Positions 8,075 to 15,940 of a stretch of 64,000 nucleotides of DNA are shown piece by piece. The DNA comes from JAICYJ01 sp963766445 (GTDB taxonomy: Bacteria; Actinomycetota; Thermoleophilia; Gaiellales; JAICJC01). The stretch spans positions 124,001 to 188,000 of the forward strand of contig CAVXZW010000019.1 of NCBI GenBank assembly GCA_963766445.1, given 5' to 3'. The translations under genes and the position numbers were made by a program. The notes under the pieces were generated by a model. That model made no database searches, was not told the DNA's origin, and worked only from the letters and a program-made list of their open reading frames with translations. Positions within the stretch are counted from its first letter, which is position 1. Each line of letters starts with the position of its first letter.

Positions 8075-8968
8075 ATGCCGCCTGACGCCGTCGATGCGCT
8101 GTCCGAGTCGCTCCGCGAACACGCCTACCTGGCCGATCGCGGGCTGGCCACCGTGCTGCACCTGTCGCTGGTGCTCGAGAAGCCGCTGCTGCTCGAGGGC
8201 GAGGCGGGCGTCGGCAAGACCGAGCTGGCCAAGGTGCTCGCCGACATCACCGGCGGCCGCCTGATCCGCCTGCAGTGCTACGAGGGCATCGACGTCGCGC
8301 ACGCGCTCTACGACTGGAGCTACGCCCGCCAGCTGCTCTACATTCGCACGCTCGAGGCCGCCCAGGCCGGCGGCGGCAAGGAGCGCCTGCACGAGCTGTT
8401 CGGCCGTGAGTTCCTCGAGCGCCGGCCGCTGCTGGACGCCATCGAGAACGACGACCCGCAGCCGCCGGTGCTGCTGATCGACGAGATCGACCGCGCCGAC
8501 GACGAGTTCGAGGCCTTCCTGCTGGAGCTGCTCTCCGACTTCCAGGTCACGATCCCCGAGATCGGGACGATCCGGGCGGCCCGGCGCCCGCTGGTGATCC
8601 TCACGTCGAACCGCACCCGCGAGCTGCACGACGCCCTCAAGCGCCGCTGCCTCTACCACTGGATCGGGCACCCCTCGCTGGAGCGCGAGATCGAGATCGT
8701 GCGCGCCCGCGTGCCCGGCGTGCCGGAGCGGCTGGCCGCCGAGGCCGCCGCCTTCGTGCAGGAGCTGCGCCGGCTCGACCTGGCCAAGACGCCGGGCGTG
8801 GCAGAGACGATCGACTGGACGCAGGCGCTGCTCGCCCTCGGCCAGCAGGAGCTGGACGCCGGCGTGGTGGACGCCACCCTCGGCTCGGTGCTGAAGTACC
8901 ACGAGGACGTCGAGCGCGTCCGCGACGCCGGCCTGCGCGAGCTGGTCGGCGAAGCGCGCGGTACCTGA
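8075..8968 (+). CDS. MoxR-type AAA+ ATPase
   Basis: A 297-residue AAA+ ATPase of the MoxR group. Walker A is GEAGVGKTE near residue 45, Walker B is VLLIDEIDRADDEFEAFLLE near 135, and sensor 1 is VILTSNRTREL. MoxR ATPases work with von Willebrand factor A proteins to mature or remodel target enzymes. The CoxD members of this group help assemble the Mo-Cu centre of CO dehydrogenase. The next gene, one base downstream, is the expected VWA partner. No molybdoenzyme gene is adjacent; the nearest is 12 kb away, so the client is unknown. Confidence 0.88.
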   Translation: MPPDAVDALSESLREHAYLADRGLATVLHLSLVLEKPLLLEGEAGVGKTELAKVLADITGGRLIRLQCYEGIDVAHALYDWSYARQLLYIRTLEAAQAGGGKERLHELFGREFLERRPLLDAIENDDPQPPVLLIDEIDRADDEFEAFLLELLSDFQVTIPEIGTIRAARRPLVILTSNRTRELHDALKRRCLYHWIGHPSLEREIEIVRARVPGVPERLAAEAAAFVQELRRLDLAKTPGVAETIDWTQALLALGQQELDAGVVDATLGSVLKYHEDVERVRDAGLRELVGEARGT

Positions 8969-8969
8969 G

Positions 8970-10154
8970 ATGGACCGACCATCTCCGAATCCCGGCGACG
9001 CGGTCACCCGCAAGCTGGTCACCTTCGGTCGGATCCTGCGCGAGGCCGGCCTCGAGGTCGGCCCCGGCCGGCTGCAGGACGCAATGCGCGGGCTGGCGCT
9101 GGTCGACCTGGCCGACCGCGAGCAGGTGTACCACGCGCTTCGGTGCACCCTGGTCGCGCGCCACGAACACCTGGACATCTTCGACGCCGCCTTCACCGCG
9201 TACTGGGAGCGCGAGCCGCGCGAGCCCTCCGACAGCACCGGCGACGTGCTCAGCCAGGAGCGCCCGATGCTGCCGCCTCCGCCCGGGTCCGAGGAGGGCG
9301 CCGTTGCCGGCCCCGACGACGAGGACGACCGCAAGCTGCACGGCGTCGCCGCCGCCCGAGATGAGCTGCTGCGCCATCGCGACTTCGCCCACATGTCCAA
9401 CGACGAGCTGCGCCGCGTGCGCCGGCTGATGGACGACCTTGCGGCGCTGCACCCGGTGCGCCGCTCTCGCCGGCTCCAGCCCGCGCATGCCCCCGGCGTG
9501 CTCGACCAGCGCAACACACTGCGCCAGTCGATGCGGTCGGAGGGGATCCCGCTCGACCGCCGCTGGCGCCGGCCCAAGCTGGTGCCGCGCAAGCTGGTGG
9601 TGCTGGTGGACGTGTCCGGCTCGATGGAGCCCTACGCCCGGGCGCTGGTCATGTTCCTGCAGGCGCTCTCGGCCCGCGAGGGCGCCTCACGGTACGTCGA
9701 GGCCTTCGCCTTCGGCACCCGGCTCACCCGCCTCACCCCGCACCTGGCCGGGCGCGATCCCGACGTGGCCATGGCCCGCGCCAGCATGGCCCTGTCGGAC
9801 TGGGGCGGAGGCACCCGCATCGGCGAGTCGCTGGCCGCCTACAACCGCGTGTTCGGCCGCCGTGGCCTCACCCGCGGTGCCGTCGTCGTGATCGCATCCG
9901 ACGGCTGGGAGCGTGGCGACCTGGCGCTGCTGGACGGTGAGCTGGCCACGATCGCCAGGCAGGCCGACACGCTGATGTGGGTGAACCCGCTGAAGGGCCA
10001 CGAGGGCTTCGAGCCGCTCGCGGGCGGCATGCAGATCGCGCTGCGGCACGTGGACGATGTGCTCGAGGGACACAACCTGGCCGCCCTGGAAGCGCTGGCC
10101 GAGGCGCTGCGGCGGCTGCACCCGGTCCCGCGCGCAGTCAGTCGCGGGGCCTGA
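8970..10154 (+). CDS. VWA domain protein, CoxE-like
   Basis: A 394-residue protein with an acidic, low-complexity middle (PPPPGSEEGAVAGPDDEDD) and a C-terminal von Willebrand factor A domain whose metal-ion site reads VLVDVSGSMEPYA at about residue 210, then GGGTRIG and ASDGWERGD. This is the architecture of CoxE and related MoxR partners (DUF58/VWA-CoxE group). The start is one base after the stop of the ATPase gene, so they form an operon. It probably works with that ATPase as a metal-cofactor insertion or protein-remodelling machine. Confidence 0.85.
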   Translation: MDRPSPNPGDAVTRKLVTFGRILREAGLEVGPGRLQDAMRGLALVDLADREQVYHALRCTLVARHEHLDIFDAAFTAYWEREPREPSDSTGDVLSQERPMLPPPPGSEEGAVAGPDDEDDRKLHGVAAARDELLRHRDFAHMSNDELRRVRRLMDDLAALHPVRRSRRLQPAHAPGVLDQRNTLRQSMRSEGIPLDRRWRRPKLVPRKLVVLVDVSGSMEPYARALVMFLQALSAREGASRYVEAFAFGTRLTRLTPHLAGRDPDVAMARASMALSDWGGGTRIGESLAAYNRVFGRRGLTRGAVVVIASDGWERGDLALLDGELATIARQADTLMWVNPLKGHEGFEPLAGGMQIALRHVDDVLEGHNLAALEALAEALRRLHPVPRAVSRGA

Positions 10155-10296
10155 ACCCGACCCAGAGCATGCCGCTGATGGCGGCGCCCTGGAACTTCTG
10201 GATGGGATCCCTGCGCAGGGTCATGACCGTGGCCGTCAGCTGCAGGCAGATCACGACGGCCGCGGTCGCCAGGTTGCGTGCGATGCGCGCGGTCAT
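10138..10296 (-). CDS. small predicted membrane protein (52 aa)
   Basis: A short frame on the minus strand encodes 52 residues, starting MTARIARNLATAAVVICLQL and ending FRPRD. Residues 8-27 form a hydrophobic segment that could span the membrane. Third codon positions are almost all G or C, as in true genes here. It overlaps the end of the convergent CoxE-like gene by 17 bases. I recognise no family. Confidence 0.4.
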   Translation of the reverse strand: MTARIARNLATAAVVICLQLTATVMTLRRDPIQKFQGAAISGMLWVGFRPRD

Positions 10297-10332
10297 GGGC
10301 GGATCCTAGAGCGTTGCGCCCGGTCGCAGCTG

Positions 10333-11466
10333 TCAGCTCACGCACGGCCCGGTGTCGGCCCGCTGCTCGGGCGACGTCAGCGCATGCCGGATGTCGTCCA
10401 TCGAGACACCGAATCCACCGACGCCGGTCTCCGTAGCCGCGAACATCATCGCCAAGACGTGACCGGAGCGGTCGACCACGGGGCCGCCGCTGTCGCCGTG
10501 CAGCACCCTGCCCCGGATCGGCACCACCGTGCGCTGCGCCACGCCGTGGCCGTAGGCGTCCTGGGTGACGATGAACTGCGATGAGCCGACGCGTCCCGGA
10601 GCCGCCGTCAGCGGGCCGCCACCCGGGTAGCCGATCAGTGCCACCCCGGTGCCTCCGGACGTGCCGTCGCGCGTCGCCAGCGGGGGATCGGTCAGGCCGC
10701 GCACCCGCAGCAGCGCGATGTCCTTGGACGGGTCGACGAACACGGGCACGGCGTTCAGCGCGCCGGTGTCCGTGATCACCTGGGTCTCGTGCTCGCCCGA
10801 GATCACGTGCGCGTTGGTCACGACCAGGCCCGGCCGCGCCACCCATCCCGTGCCCTGCAGCGTCAGGCCGCAAGACGATCCCTCGATCATCACCACGCTC
10901 CGCTCCGCCCGCCGCACCGCCGGTGAGACCGGCACCGACCGGTCGGGCGGTGGCAGGCTGGCGACGCCGCCGACGCCCAGCACCGGCAGGCGATCGAACC
11001 GCGCGATGGCATCGATCAGCGACTGCGCCGGCACCCAGCGCACCAGCCGTGGCAGGATCGTCGAGGACTGCACCTCGTGGCGCAGGCCGAGGCCGGGCTG
11101 GTTGATCGCGGTCACCGCCACCAGCCAGGCGACCGCGAGCCCCAGCACCGTACCCGCGACCAGGCCGCCGGCGCCGTCGACGGTCGCCAGCGGACCGATC
11201 AGCACCCTGCGGCGAACGGCGTTCGCGAGCGGGTTGGTCGCGGCCTGCACCATTGCTCCGCCGATCACTGCGCCGAGCAGCGCGGCAACCGGCTCCCACT
11301 CGGCGCGGGCGCTGTCGGACAGCGCGTACGGCGCCAGCCGTGAACCCAGCCAGGCACCCGCCGCGAAGCCGGCCAGCGCCAGCACCTGGGCGGCGAACCC
11401 GCGCCGCAGGCCGACCAGCGCCGACAGCGTCAGCCACACGATCACGATCAGATCTGCACCGGTCAC
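10333..11466 (-). CDS. marP: MarP-like membrane serine protease (CvpA plus trypsin domain)
   Basis: A 377-residue protein with four N-terminal membrane segments resembling the CvpA/colicin V production domain (residues 5-125), a linker, and a periplasmic trypsin-like domain. The triad is visible: His220 in VVTNAHVI, Asp249 in DPSKDIALL and Ser326 in HGDSGGPV. Cys199 and Cys375 flank the protease domain and match the position of the disulphide known to stabilise mycobacterial MarP, a protease needed for acid and oxidative stress survival. The start is GTG with GATACT 7 bases upstream. Confidence 0.88.
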   Translation of the reverse strand: MTGADLIVIVWLTLSALVGLRRGFAAQVLALAGFAAGAWLGSRLAPYALSDSARAEWEPVAALLGAVIGGAMVQAATNPLANAVRRRVLIGPLATVDGAGGLVAGTVLGLAVAWLVAVTAINQPGLGLRHEVQSSTILPRLVRWVPAQSLIDAIARFDRLPVLGVGGVASLPPPDRSVPVSPAVRRAERSVVMIEGSSCGLTLQGTGWVARPGLVVTNAHVISGEHETQVITDTGALNAVPVFVDPSKDIALLRVRGLTDPPLATRDGTSGGTGVALIGYPGGGPLTAAPGRVGSSQFIVTQDAYGHGVAQRTVVPIRGRVLHGDSGGPVVDRSGHVLAMMFAATETGVGGFGVSMDDIRHALTSPEQRADTGPCVS

Positions 11467-11473
11467 GCTCGGA

Positions 11474-11479
11474 AGTATC
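11474..11479 (-). promoter_or_regulatory. -10 box for the MarP-like gene
   Basis: On the minus strand GATACT lies 7 bases before the GTG start, with no ribosome binding site between. Confidence 0.4.
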
Positions 11480-11510
11480 GGTGCTGGAACGGTTGTGCGA
11501 CACTCCTAAC

Positions 11511-12356
11511 GTGGAGCACATCACCATCGAGTCGACCCCGAAGCTGAAGCGGCCGACCATGGTGGCGGCATTCCGGGGTTGGAACGACGCCGGCGGAGCC
11601 GCCAGCCTGGCCGCCGGCTACCTGCGTGTGGCCACCGGCGCCGAGCGGTTCGCGTCGATCGATCCGGATCCGTTCGTCGACTACCAGCAGACGCGGCCCA
11701 CCGTCACGCTCACCGACGGGCAGGTGCGCGACGTGGAGTGGCCCGAGACCGAGATCATGGCTTCCGAGCAACACGACATCGTGATCGTGGTCGGCCCCGA
11801 GCCGAACATGCGCTGGCGGGCCTACACCGACGCCATCTGCGGGCTGGCCGGCGACATCGGCGTGGGACTGGTGGTGACGCTGGGCGCGCTCCTGGCCGAC
11901 ACGCCTCACACGCGCCCGGTGCCTGTGTCGTCCACCGCGTCCGACGAGGAGCTGATCGCCCGGCTGCAGCTGACCAGGTCGAACTACGAGGGACCCACCG
12001 GGATCGTGGGCGTTCTGCATGACGCGTGCGGCCGGGCCGACCTGCGCTCGGCCAGCCTGTGGGCGGCCACGCCCCACTACATCTCGGCCACGCCCAACCC
12101 GCGTGCCGCGGTGGCGCTGCTGGAGCGGCTGTCCGACCTGACCGGCACACCCGGGCCGAGCGGTGAGCTGGAGCGGGCGGCGAGCGAATACGCGGTGCGG
12201 GTCGCGGCCGCCGTGGCCGACGACCCCGAGCTGGGCGCATACGTCGAGCAGCTGGAGTCGGCCGCCGACGCCGAGGATCCGGCCACCGGCGAGGACCTGG
12301 CGCGCGACTTCGAGCAGTACCTGCGAGAGCAGGGCGAGGAGGGCCCCGAGCGTTGA
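11511..12356 (+). CDS. PAC2 family protein
   Basis: A 281-residue member of the PAC2 (proteasome assembly chaperone) family, common and mostly uncharacterised in Actinomycetota. The N-terminus EHITIESTPKLKRPTMVAAFRGWNDAGGAAS shows the family pattern P.L..P..v.aF.GWnDAG, and YISATPNPRAAVALLERL is the conserved C-terminal half. I chose GTG 11511 because it places the P-L-x-x-P motif about ten residues from the start, as in relatives; a GTG at 11481 is the alternative. It overlaps the thioredoxin-like gene by 4 bases, so a role in protein quality control is suggested. Confidence 0.85.
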   Translation: MEHITIESTPKLKRPTMVAAFRGWNDAGGAASLAAGYLRVATGAERFASIDPDPFVDYQQTRPTVTLTDGQVRDVEWPETEIMASEQHDIVIVVGPEPNMRWRAYTDAICGLAGDIGVGLVVTLGALLADTPHTRPVPVSSTASDEELIARLQLTRSNYEGPTGIVGVLHDACGRADLRSASLWAATPHYISATPNPRAAVALLERLSDLTGTPGPSGELERAASEYAVRVAAAVADDPELGAYVEQLESAADAEDPATGEDLARDFEQYLREQGEEGPER

Positions 12357-13000
12357 GCGCGGACGCGACCGATCACAGCTTCGCGCGCGACGTGATCGAC
12401 CGCTCCCACGAGGTGCCGGTGATCGTCGACTTCTGGGCCGAGTGGTGCGGCCCCTGCCGCCAGCTGACGCCGGTGCTGGAGGATGCCGTGGCGGCGCTGG
12501 CCGGACAGGTCGAGATGGTCAAGGTCGACGTCGACGCGAACCCGCGGCTTGCCGCCGAGTACCGCGTGCAGGGCATCCCGGCCGTGAAGGCGTTCCGGGA
12601 CGGCCGCATGGTCGATCAGTTCACCGGCGCGGTACCGCGGCAAACGGCCGACCTGTTCCTGCGCGGGCTGCTGCCGAGCGAGGCCGACCGGCTGGTCGAG
12701 CTGGGCGACGAGGGCTCATTGCGCCGTGCGCTGGAGCTGGAGCCTGGCCACGCCGGGGCGCTGGCTGCGCTGGCGCGACTGGAGCTGGCCGACGATGACA
12801 CAGCCGGCCCGGCGCTGGCAGCGATCGCGGCAGGGGATCCCGAGCGGGGGCTGCAGCTGCTGCTGGACGGCGTGCGCGGCTCCAGCGGCGAGTCCCGCGA
12901 CGCGCTGCGCAAGGTGATGGTGGGGGTGTTCGCGGATCTCGGCCAGGACCACCCGCTGGCGCTGCGGTACCGGAGGGAGCTGGCGAGCGCCCTCTTCTAG
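12353..13000 (+). CDS. thioredoxin-domain co-chaperone, CnoX/YbbN-like
   Basis: A 215-residue protein with an N-terminal thioredoxin fold (FWAEWCGPCRQLTPVLE, Cys32 and Cys35, and cis-proline segment VQGIPAVKAF) and an alanine/leucine-rich helical C-terminal part with TPR-like repeats. That two-part layout is that of CnoX (YbbN), a redox-active holdase that hands substrates to GroEL. The active-site WCGPC is intact, unlike E. coli CnoX. It starts at TTG within TTGA, overlapping the PAC2 stop, so the two are translationally coupled. Confidence 0.85.
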   Translation: MSADATDHSFARDVIDRSHEVPVIVDFWAEWCGPCRQLTPVLEDAVAALAGQVEMVKVDVDANPRLAAEYRVQGIPAVKAFRDGRMVDQFTGAVPRQTADLFLRGLLPSEADRLVELGDEGSLRRALELEPGHAGALAALARLELADDDTAGPALAAIAAGDPERGLQLLLDGVRGSSGESRDALRKVMVGVFADLGQDHPLALRYRRELASALF

Positions 13001-13001
13001 G

Positions 13002-13745
13002 TCAGGCCTTCTCCAGCACCGCGTAGAAGTCAGGCGGATCACCGGGCACGAGCTCGGCGACGCACCAGCCGGCGCGACCTGCGAGCTCGTCCAGCTCGGA
13101 CGGCGAGACGAGCAGGAGATCGAACCAGGGCGTGACGCGCTCGCCGTACCGGATCCGGATCCTCACCTGCCCGGGCATCGCGCCGCAGGCCCGGTTCCGC
13201 TCGATGTAGGCGAGGTAGTCGGCGTCGACGTCCTGGTACGGGTCGACGGTGTCGAGCACGATCTGCCCCGACGGCGTCGTCATCCGGTGCATTGTCTGCA
13301 ACCACCGCTCGGTAGCGCCGGCGGAGCCCGCCAGCCCGAAGTTGCCGCACATCATCAGCACGGAGTCGAACGTGCCCAGCCGCTCGTCCACTTCGGCGAT
13401 CGGCAGTAGCCGGACGTCACGCACGCCGCGCCGGCGGCTGACCTCGACGGCGCCGGGCGAGATGTCGATCGCGACGACGTCCAGGCCGCGGCTCTGCGCC
13501 TCGAGGCTGTGCCTGCCGGCGCCGCAGCCGACGTCGAGCACCCGGCCGCGCACCCGATCGAAGACCTGCCGCTCCGCGGGGTGCCAGTCGTCGCAAGGTG
13601 TCAGGAAGCTCGATGCCGCCATCGACGGGCCGGCGGCGCCGTCGTCTCGCTCGAGCTGCGCTGTACCGGCGACGCCGGCCAGCTCGTCGAGCAGCTGGTG
13701 GCCGAACGCGTCCTCGGCGTCCGAAAGGATTCCCGACGTGGGCAT
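13002..13745 (-). CDS. class I SAM-dependent methyltransferase
   Basis: A 247-residue methyltransferase with motif I VLDVGCGAGRHSLEAQ at about residue 70, acidic loop VVAIDISPGAVEVSRRRG, and FDSVLMMCGNFGL. The substrate is not predictable. The start at 13745 was preferred to the farther upstream frame because TATCTT lies 6 bases before it and the longer version would run into the divergent GNAT gene. Its stop is one base from the convergent CnoX-like gene. Confidence 0.8.
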   Translation of the reverse strand: MPTSGILSDAEDAFGHQLLDELAGVAGTAQLERDDGAAGPSMAASSFLTPCDDWHPAERQVFDRVRGRVLDVGCGAGRHSLEAQSRGLDVVAIDISPGAVEVSRRRGVRDVRLLPIAEVDERLGTFDSVLMMCGNFGLAGSAGATERWLQTMHRMTTPSGQIVLDTVDPYQDVDADYLAYIERNRACGAMPGQVRIRIRYGERVTPWFDLLLVSPSELDELAGRAGWCVAELVPGDPPDFYAVLEKA

Positions 13746-13751
13746 GCGGGC

Positions 13752-13761
13752 AAGATACGCT
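13752..13761. promoter_or_regulatory. overlapping divergent -10 boxes (methyltransferase / GNAT)
   Basis: TACGCT (13756-13761, plus) lies 6 bases before the GNAT GTG; TATCTT (complement of 13752-13757) lies 6 bases before the methyltransferase ATG. The boxes share two base pairs in a 22-base divergent gap, so both transcripts should be leaderless and mutually exclusive. Confidence 0.5.
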
Positions 13762-13767
13762 AGCCCC

Positions 13768-14352
13768 GTGGCCAAACCTACCTACACCGTCAAGGCGCTC
13801 GATGAGTCGACGTGGCCCGCGTTCGCCGCGCTGGTGGAGCACAACAACGGGGTCTTCGGCGGCTGCTGGTGCATGGGCTTCCACGCCGAGGGTGTCGGCA
13901 AGGACACCACCGCGGCCCAGAACTGCGAGCGCAAGCACGAACGCGTGCGGGCGGGCACGACCCATGCGGCGCTGGTGTTCGACGGGGACGACTGCCTGGG
14001 CTGGTGTCAGTTCGGGACGCCGGAGGAGCTGCCCCGGATCAAGAGCCGCGCGGCGTACGAGAAGGGCCGCACGACGTCGCCGGACTGGCGGATCGCGTGC
14101 TGCTACGTCGGCAAGGGCCACCGCCGACGGGGAGTTGCCTCTGCGGCGCTGGCCGGAGCCGTCGATCTGATCGCGGGCCTGGGCGGCGGCACCGTCGAGG
14201 GATACCCCGAGGACGCCAGTTCGGTACCCGCCGGGTTCCTCTTCAACGGTGCGCTGTCGACCTACGAGAAGCTGGGCTTCATCCGCGACCGCAAGATCGG
14301 CAGGCACCGCTGGGTCGTGACGCGGGCGGTCGCGCCGCGGGCAGGTGGGTAG
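13768..14352 (+). CDS. GNAT family N-acetyltransferase
   Basis: A 194-residue acetyltransferase. The acetyl-CoA binding segment is visible as CCYVGKGHRRRGVASAALAGAVDLI (motif A, about residues 111-135), and GALSTYEKLGFIRDRKIG near the end is the conserved motif B. The family moves an acetyl group from acetyl-CoA to an amine; the substrate cannot be told. A cysteine-rich start (GGCWCMGFH) also recurs in actinobacterial members of this subgroup. The GTG start has TACGCT 6 bases upstream. Confidence 0.82.
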   Translation: MAKPTYTVKALDESTWPAFAALVEHNNGVFGGCWCMGFHAEGVGKDTTAAQNCERKHERVRAGTTHAALVFDGDDCLGWCQFGTPEELPRIKSRAAYEKGRTTSPDWRIACCYVGKGHRRRGVASAALAGAVDLIAGLGGGTVEGYPEDASSVPAGFLFNGALSTYEKLGFIRDRKIGRHRWVVTRAVAPRAGG

Positions 14353-14367
14353 GCTGACGGGAATACG

Positions 14368-14763
14368 ATGAACGAGCCGAAGCAGGAATGGCCAGGGGGG
14401 ATCGCGGCGGTCACGCTTTTCGTGGACGACCTGGCGGCGGCGCGCACCTTCTACCGGGAGGTGTTCGGACTCGAGGTGGTCTATGAGGACGAGGACTCGG
14501 CTGTCTTCAGGTTCGGCGACACGCTGATCAACCTGCTGCGCGAGACCGCGGCGCCCAGCCTTGTCAAACCAGCCGAGGTCGCGCCCCGTGAGGCCGGGGT
14601 CCGCTTTCAGTTCACCCTGGCCGTGGACGACGTCGACGGCATGTGTGAGGAGCTGACGCGACGCGGTGTGGTGCTTTTGAACGGCCCGGTGGATCGGCCG
14701 TGGGGCGTGCGCACCGCCAGCTTCCGGGACCCGGGCGGCCACATCTGGGAGATCGCACAGTAA
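14368..14763 (+). CDS. VOC family (glyoxalase-like) protein
   Basis: A 131-residue protein of the vicinal oxygen chelate superfamily with two beta-alpha-beta-beta-beta modules: AAVTLFVDDLAAARTFYREVFGL at the N-terminus and FTLAVDDVDGMCEEL in the second half, ending DPGGHIWEIAQ. The terminal Glu is a typical metal ligand. Members include glyoxalase I, dioxygenases and antibiotic-binding proteins, and the specific role is open. It follows the GNAT gene by 15 bases on the same strand and is probably cotranscribed. Confidence 0.82.
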   Translation: MNEPKQEWPGGIAAVTLFVDDLAAARTFYREVFGLEVVYEDEDSAVFRFGDTLINLLRETAAPSLVKPAEVAPREAGVRFQFTLAVDDVDGMCEELTRRGVVLLNGPVDRPWGVRTASFRDPGGHIWEIAQ

Positions 14764-14977
14764 GGCCGGACGCTGCCAGTCGTGCGAGTCGCAGGCGTCC
14801 GCTGGGTTGCTCAGTCCCCGGGGATGTCGGCCCTGAATCCCGAGAAGTGGCCGTCCGGCTCGTGCTGCTGACCCTCTCAGTCGCCGGCGCGGATGAGATC
14901 AACCAGCAGCACGAGGCCCGGCGGCGACGATCAGGCACCACGTAGAGTGGTGGGCTCGAAAAACTACACTGGATGGG
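14764..14977. other. 214-base gap without a recognisable gene
   Basis: I see no convincing reading frame. CACCAC (14936-14941) and GTGGTG (14947-14952) form a 6-base inverted repeat just upstream of a -10 box (TACACT, 14965-14970) that lies 7 bases before the next ATG. The repeat could be an operator. Confidence 0.35.
14965..14970 (+). promoter_or_regulatory. -10 box for the 124-aa protein gene
   Basis: TACACT followed by GGATGGG and then the ATG at 14978: a 7-base spacing typical of leaderless transcripts here. Confidence 0.5.
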
Positions 14978-15352
14978 ATGCGCCTCGAAGTCCGATTCCA
15001 GGCCGTGCCGGTCGAGGGCCTGCGTGCCTTCCTTGAGCCGCTCGGGTACCGGTTCGACTGGGGGCCGGAGCTGGAGGGGATCGGCTTCCACTGGCTGAAG
15101 CAGCCGCTCTCGGGCACGGGCGTGCGGGCCACGTACTTCCCGGACGGCGACGAGGGGCTGCTGGTGATCGAGACCGACGGCCGGGCCTCGGTGGCCGACG
15201 CGACCATGCAGGATGTCACCGCCCGGCTGATGGCCGAGCGGTTCGAGAACGCCTCGGTCTGGTGCCCCACCACGGATCGCAGGGAGTACGCGGGCGGCCA
15301 GACCGCGGAGCCGCCGGCGCCGGGCTCAGATCCGCCGCCCTGGTACTCGTAG
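14978..15352 (+). CDS. hypothetical protein, 124 aa
   Basis: A 124-residue soluble protein, starting MRLEVRFQAVPVEGLRAFLE. It reads as alternating strands and helices with many aromatic residues, and ends in a proline-rich tail PPAPGSDPPPWYS. No catalytic motif or domain is recognisable. It has its own leaderless promoter and sits tail-to-tail with the SRPBCC gene two bases away. Good codon use and a clear promoter make it a real gene. Confidence 0.65.
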   Translation: MRLEVRFQAVPVEGLRAFLEPLGYRFDWGPELEGIGFHWLKQPLSGTGVRATYFPDGDEGLLVIETDGRASVADATMQDVTARLMAERFENASVWCPTTDRREYAGGQTAEPPAPGSDPPPWYS

Positions 15353-15354
15353 CC

Positions 15355-15912
15355 CTAGCGCGCGACCCTCGACTCCGAGCGGCGGGCGACGACCCACAGC
15401 AGCTCGCGGCGGATCGCGCCGCTGCCGGGGCGGATCAGGAACCAGTAGGCGGCGAACGCCCGGCGCGTGCGCGCGTCCGTCGCGACCACCCGGGTCTCGG
15501 TGCTCAGGACCGTCCCCTGCCGCGTGGGCTCGAGTCGAAACTCCATTCCCACCTTGATCCAGCCGGGCTGCGACCATGACCGCAGAGCCACCGCGTCCAG
15601 CTCCGGCGGGGTCGGCCCTCCCAGCAGGCGCCAGGCCTGGCTGAGGCCTGCCGAGATCACGGCGCTGGGTCGCTCCGAGAACAGCACCGGGATCGGTGTC
15701 ACGTCGAAGAACGACCGCCTGGCCAACGGCTGATGCGTCCTGCGGGAGAGCCGGGCGGGCAACAGGCGCACCGCCTCGAGCCTCCGCCCCAACGGCAGCG
15801 CCGCCATGGTCACTCCGTGCAGCTCGTCCCACACCACCTCGGGCGGAGCGCCGACGACGCGGGAGTGGCACGTCCGCTGCTCCGGCTCCGGGATCACGTC
15901 GTCGAGGTTCAT
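15355..15912 (-). CDS. SRPBCC-like ligand-binding protein
   Basis: A 185-residue protein resembling the START/SRPBCC helix-grip fold: VVGAPPEVVWDELHGVTM at the N-terminus is the usual first strand-helix, and GTVLSTETRVVATDARTRRAFAAYWFLIRPGSGAIRRELL the final strands and long C-terminal helix. Such proteins bind lipids, polyketides or other hydrophobic ligands. It ends in an arginine-rich tail. It is on the same strand as the bicupin gene, 28 bases downstream of it. Confidence 0.65.
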   Translation of the reverse strand: MNLDDVIPEPEQRTCHSRVVGAPPEVVWDELHGVTMAALPLGRRLEAVRLLPARLSRRTHQPLARRSFFDVTPIPVLFSERPSAVISAGLSQAWRLLGGPTPPELDAVALRSWSQPGWIKVGMEFRLEPTRQGTVLSTETRVVATDARTRRAFAAYWFLIRPGSGAIRRELLWVVARRSESRVAR

Positions 15913-15940
15913 GACGAGCCCGCGTGCAACCCCTCCGCGC

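Noticed and set aside
14764..14977. Possible small gene in the gap before the 124-aa protein
   Set aside because: Short frames exist on both strands, but none has both a start signal and gene-like codon use.
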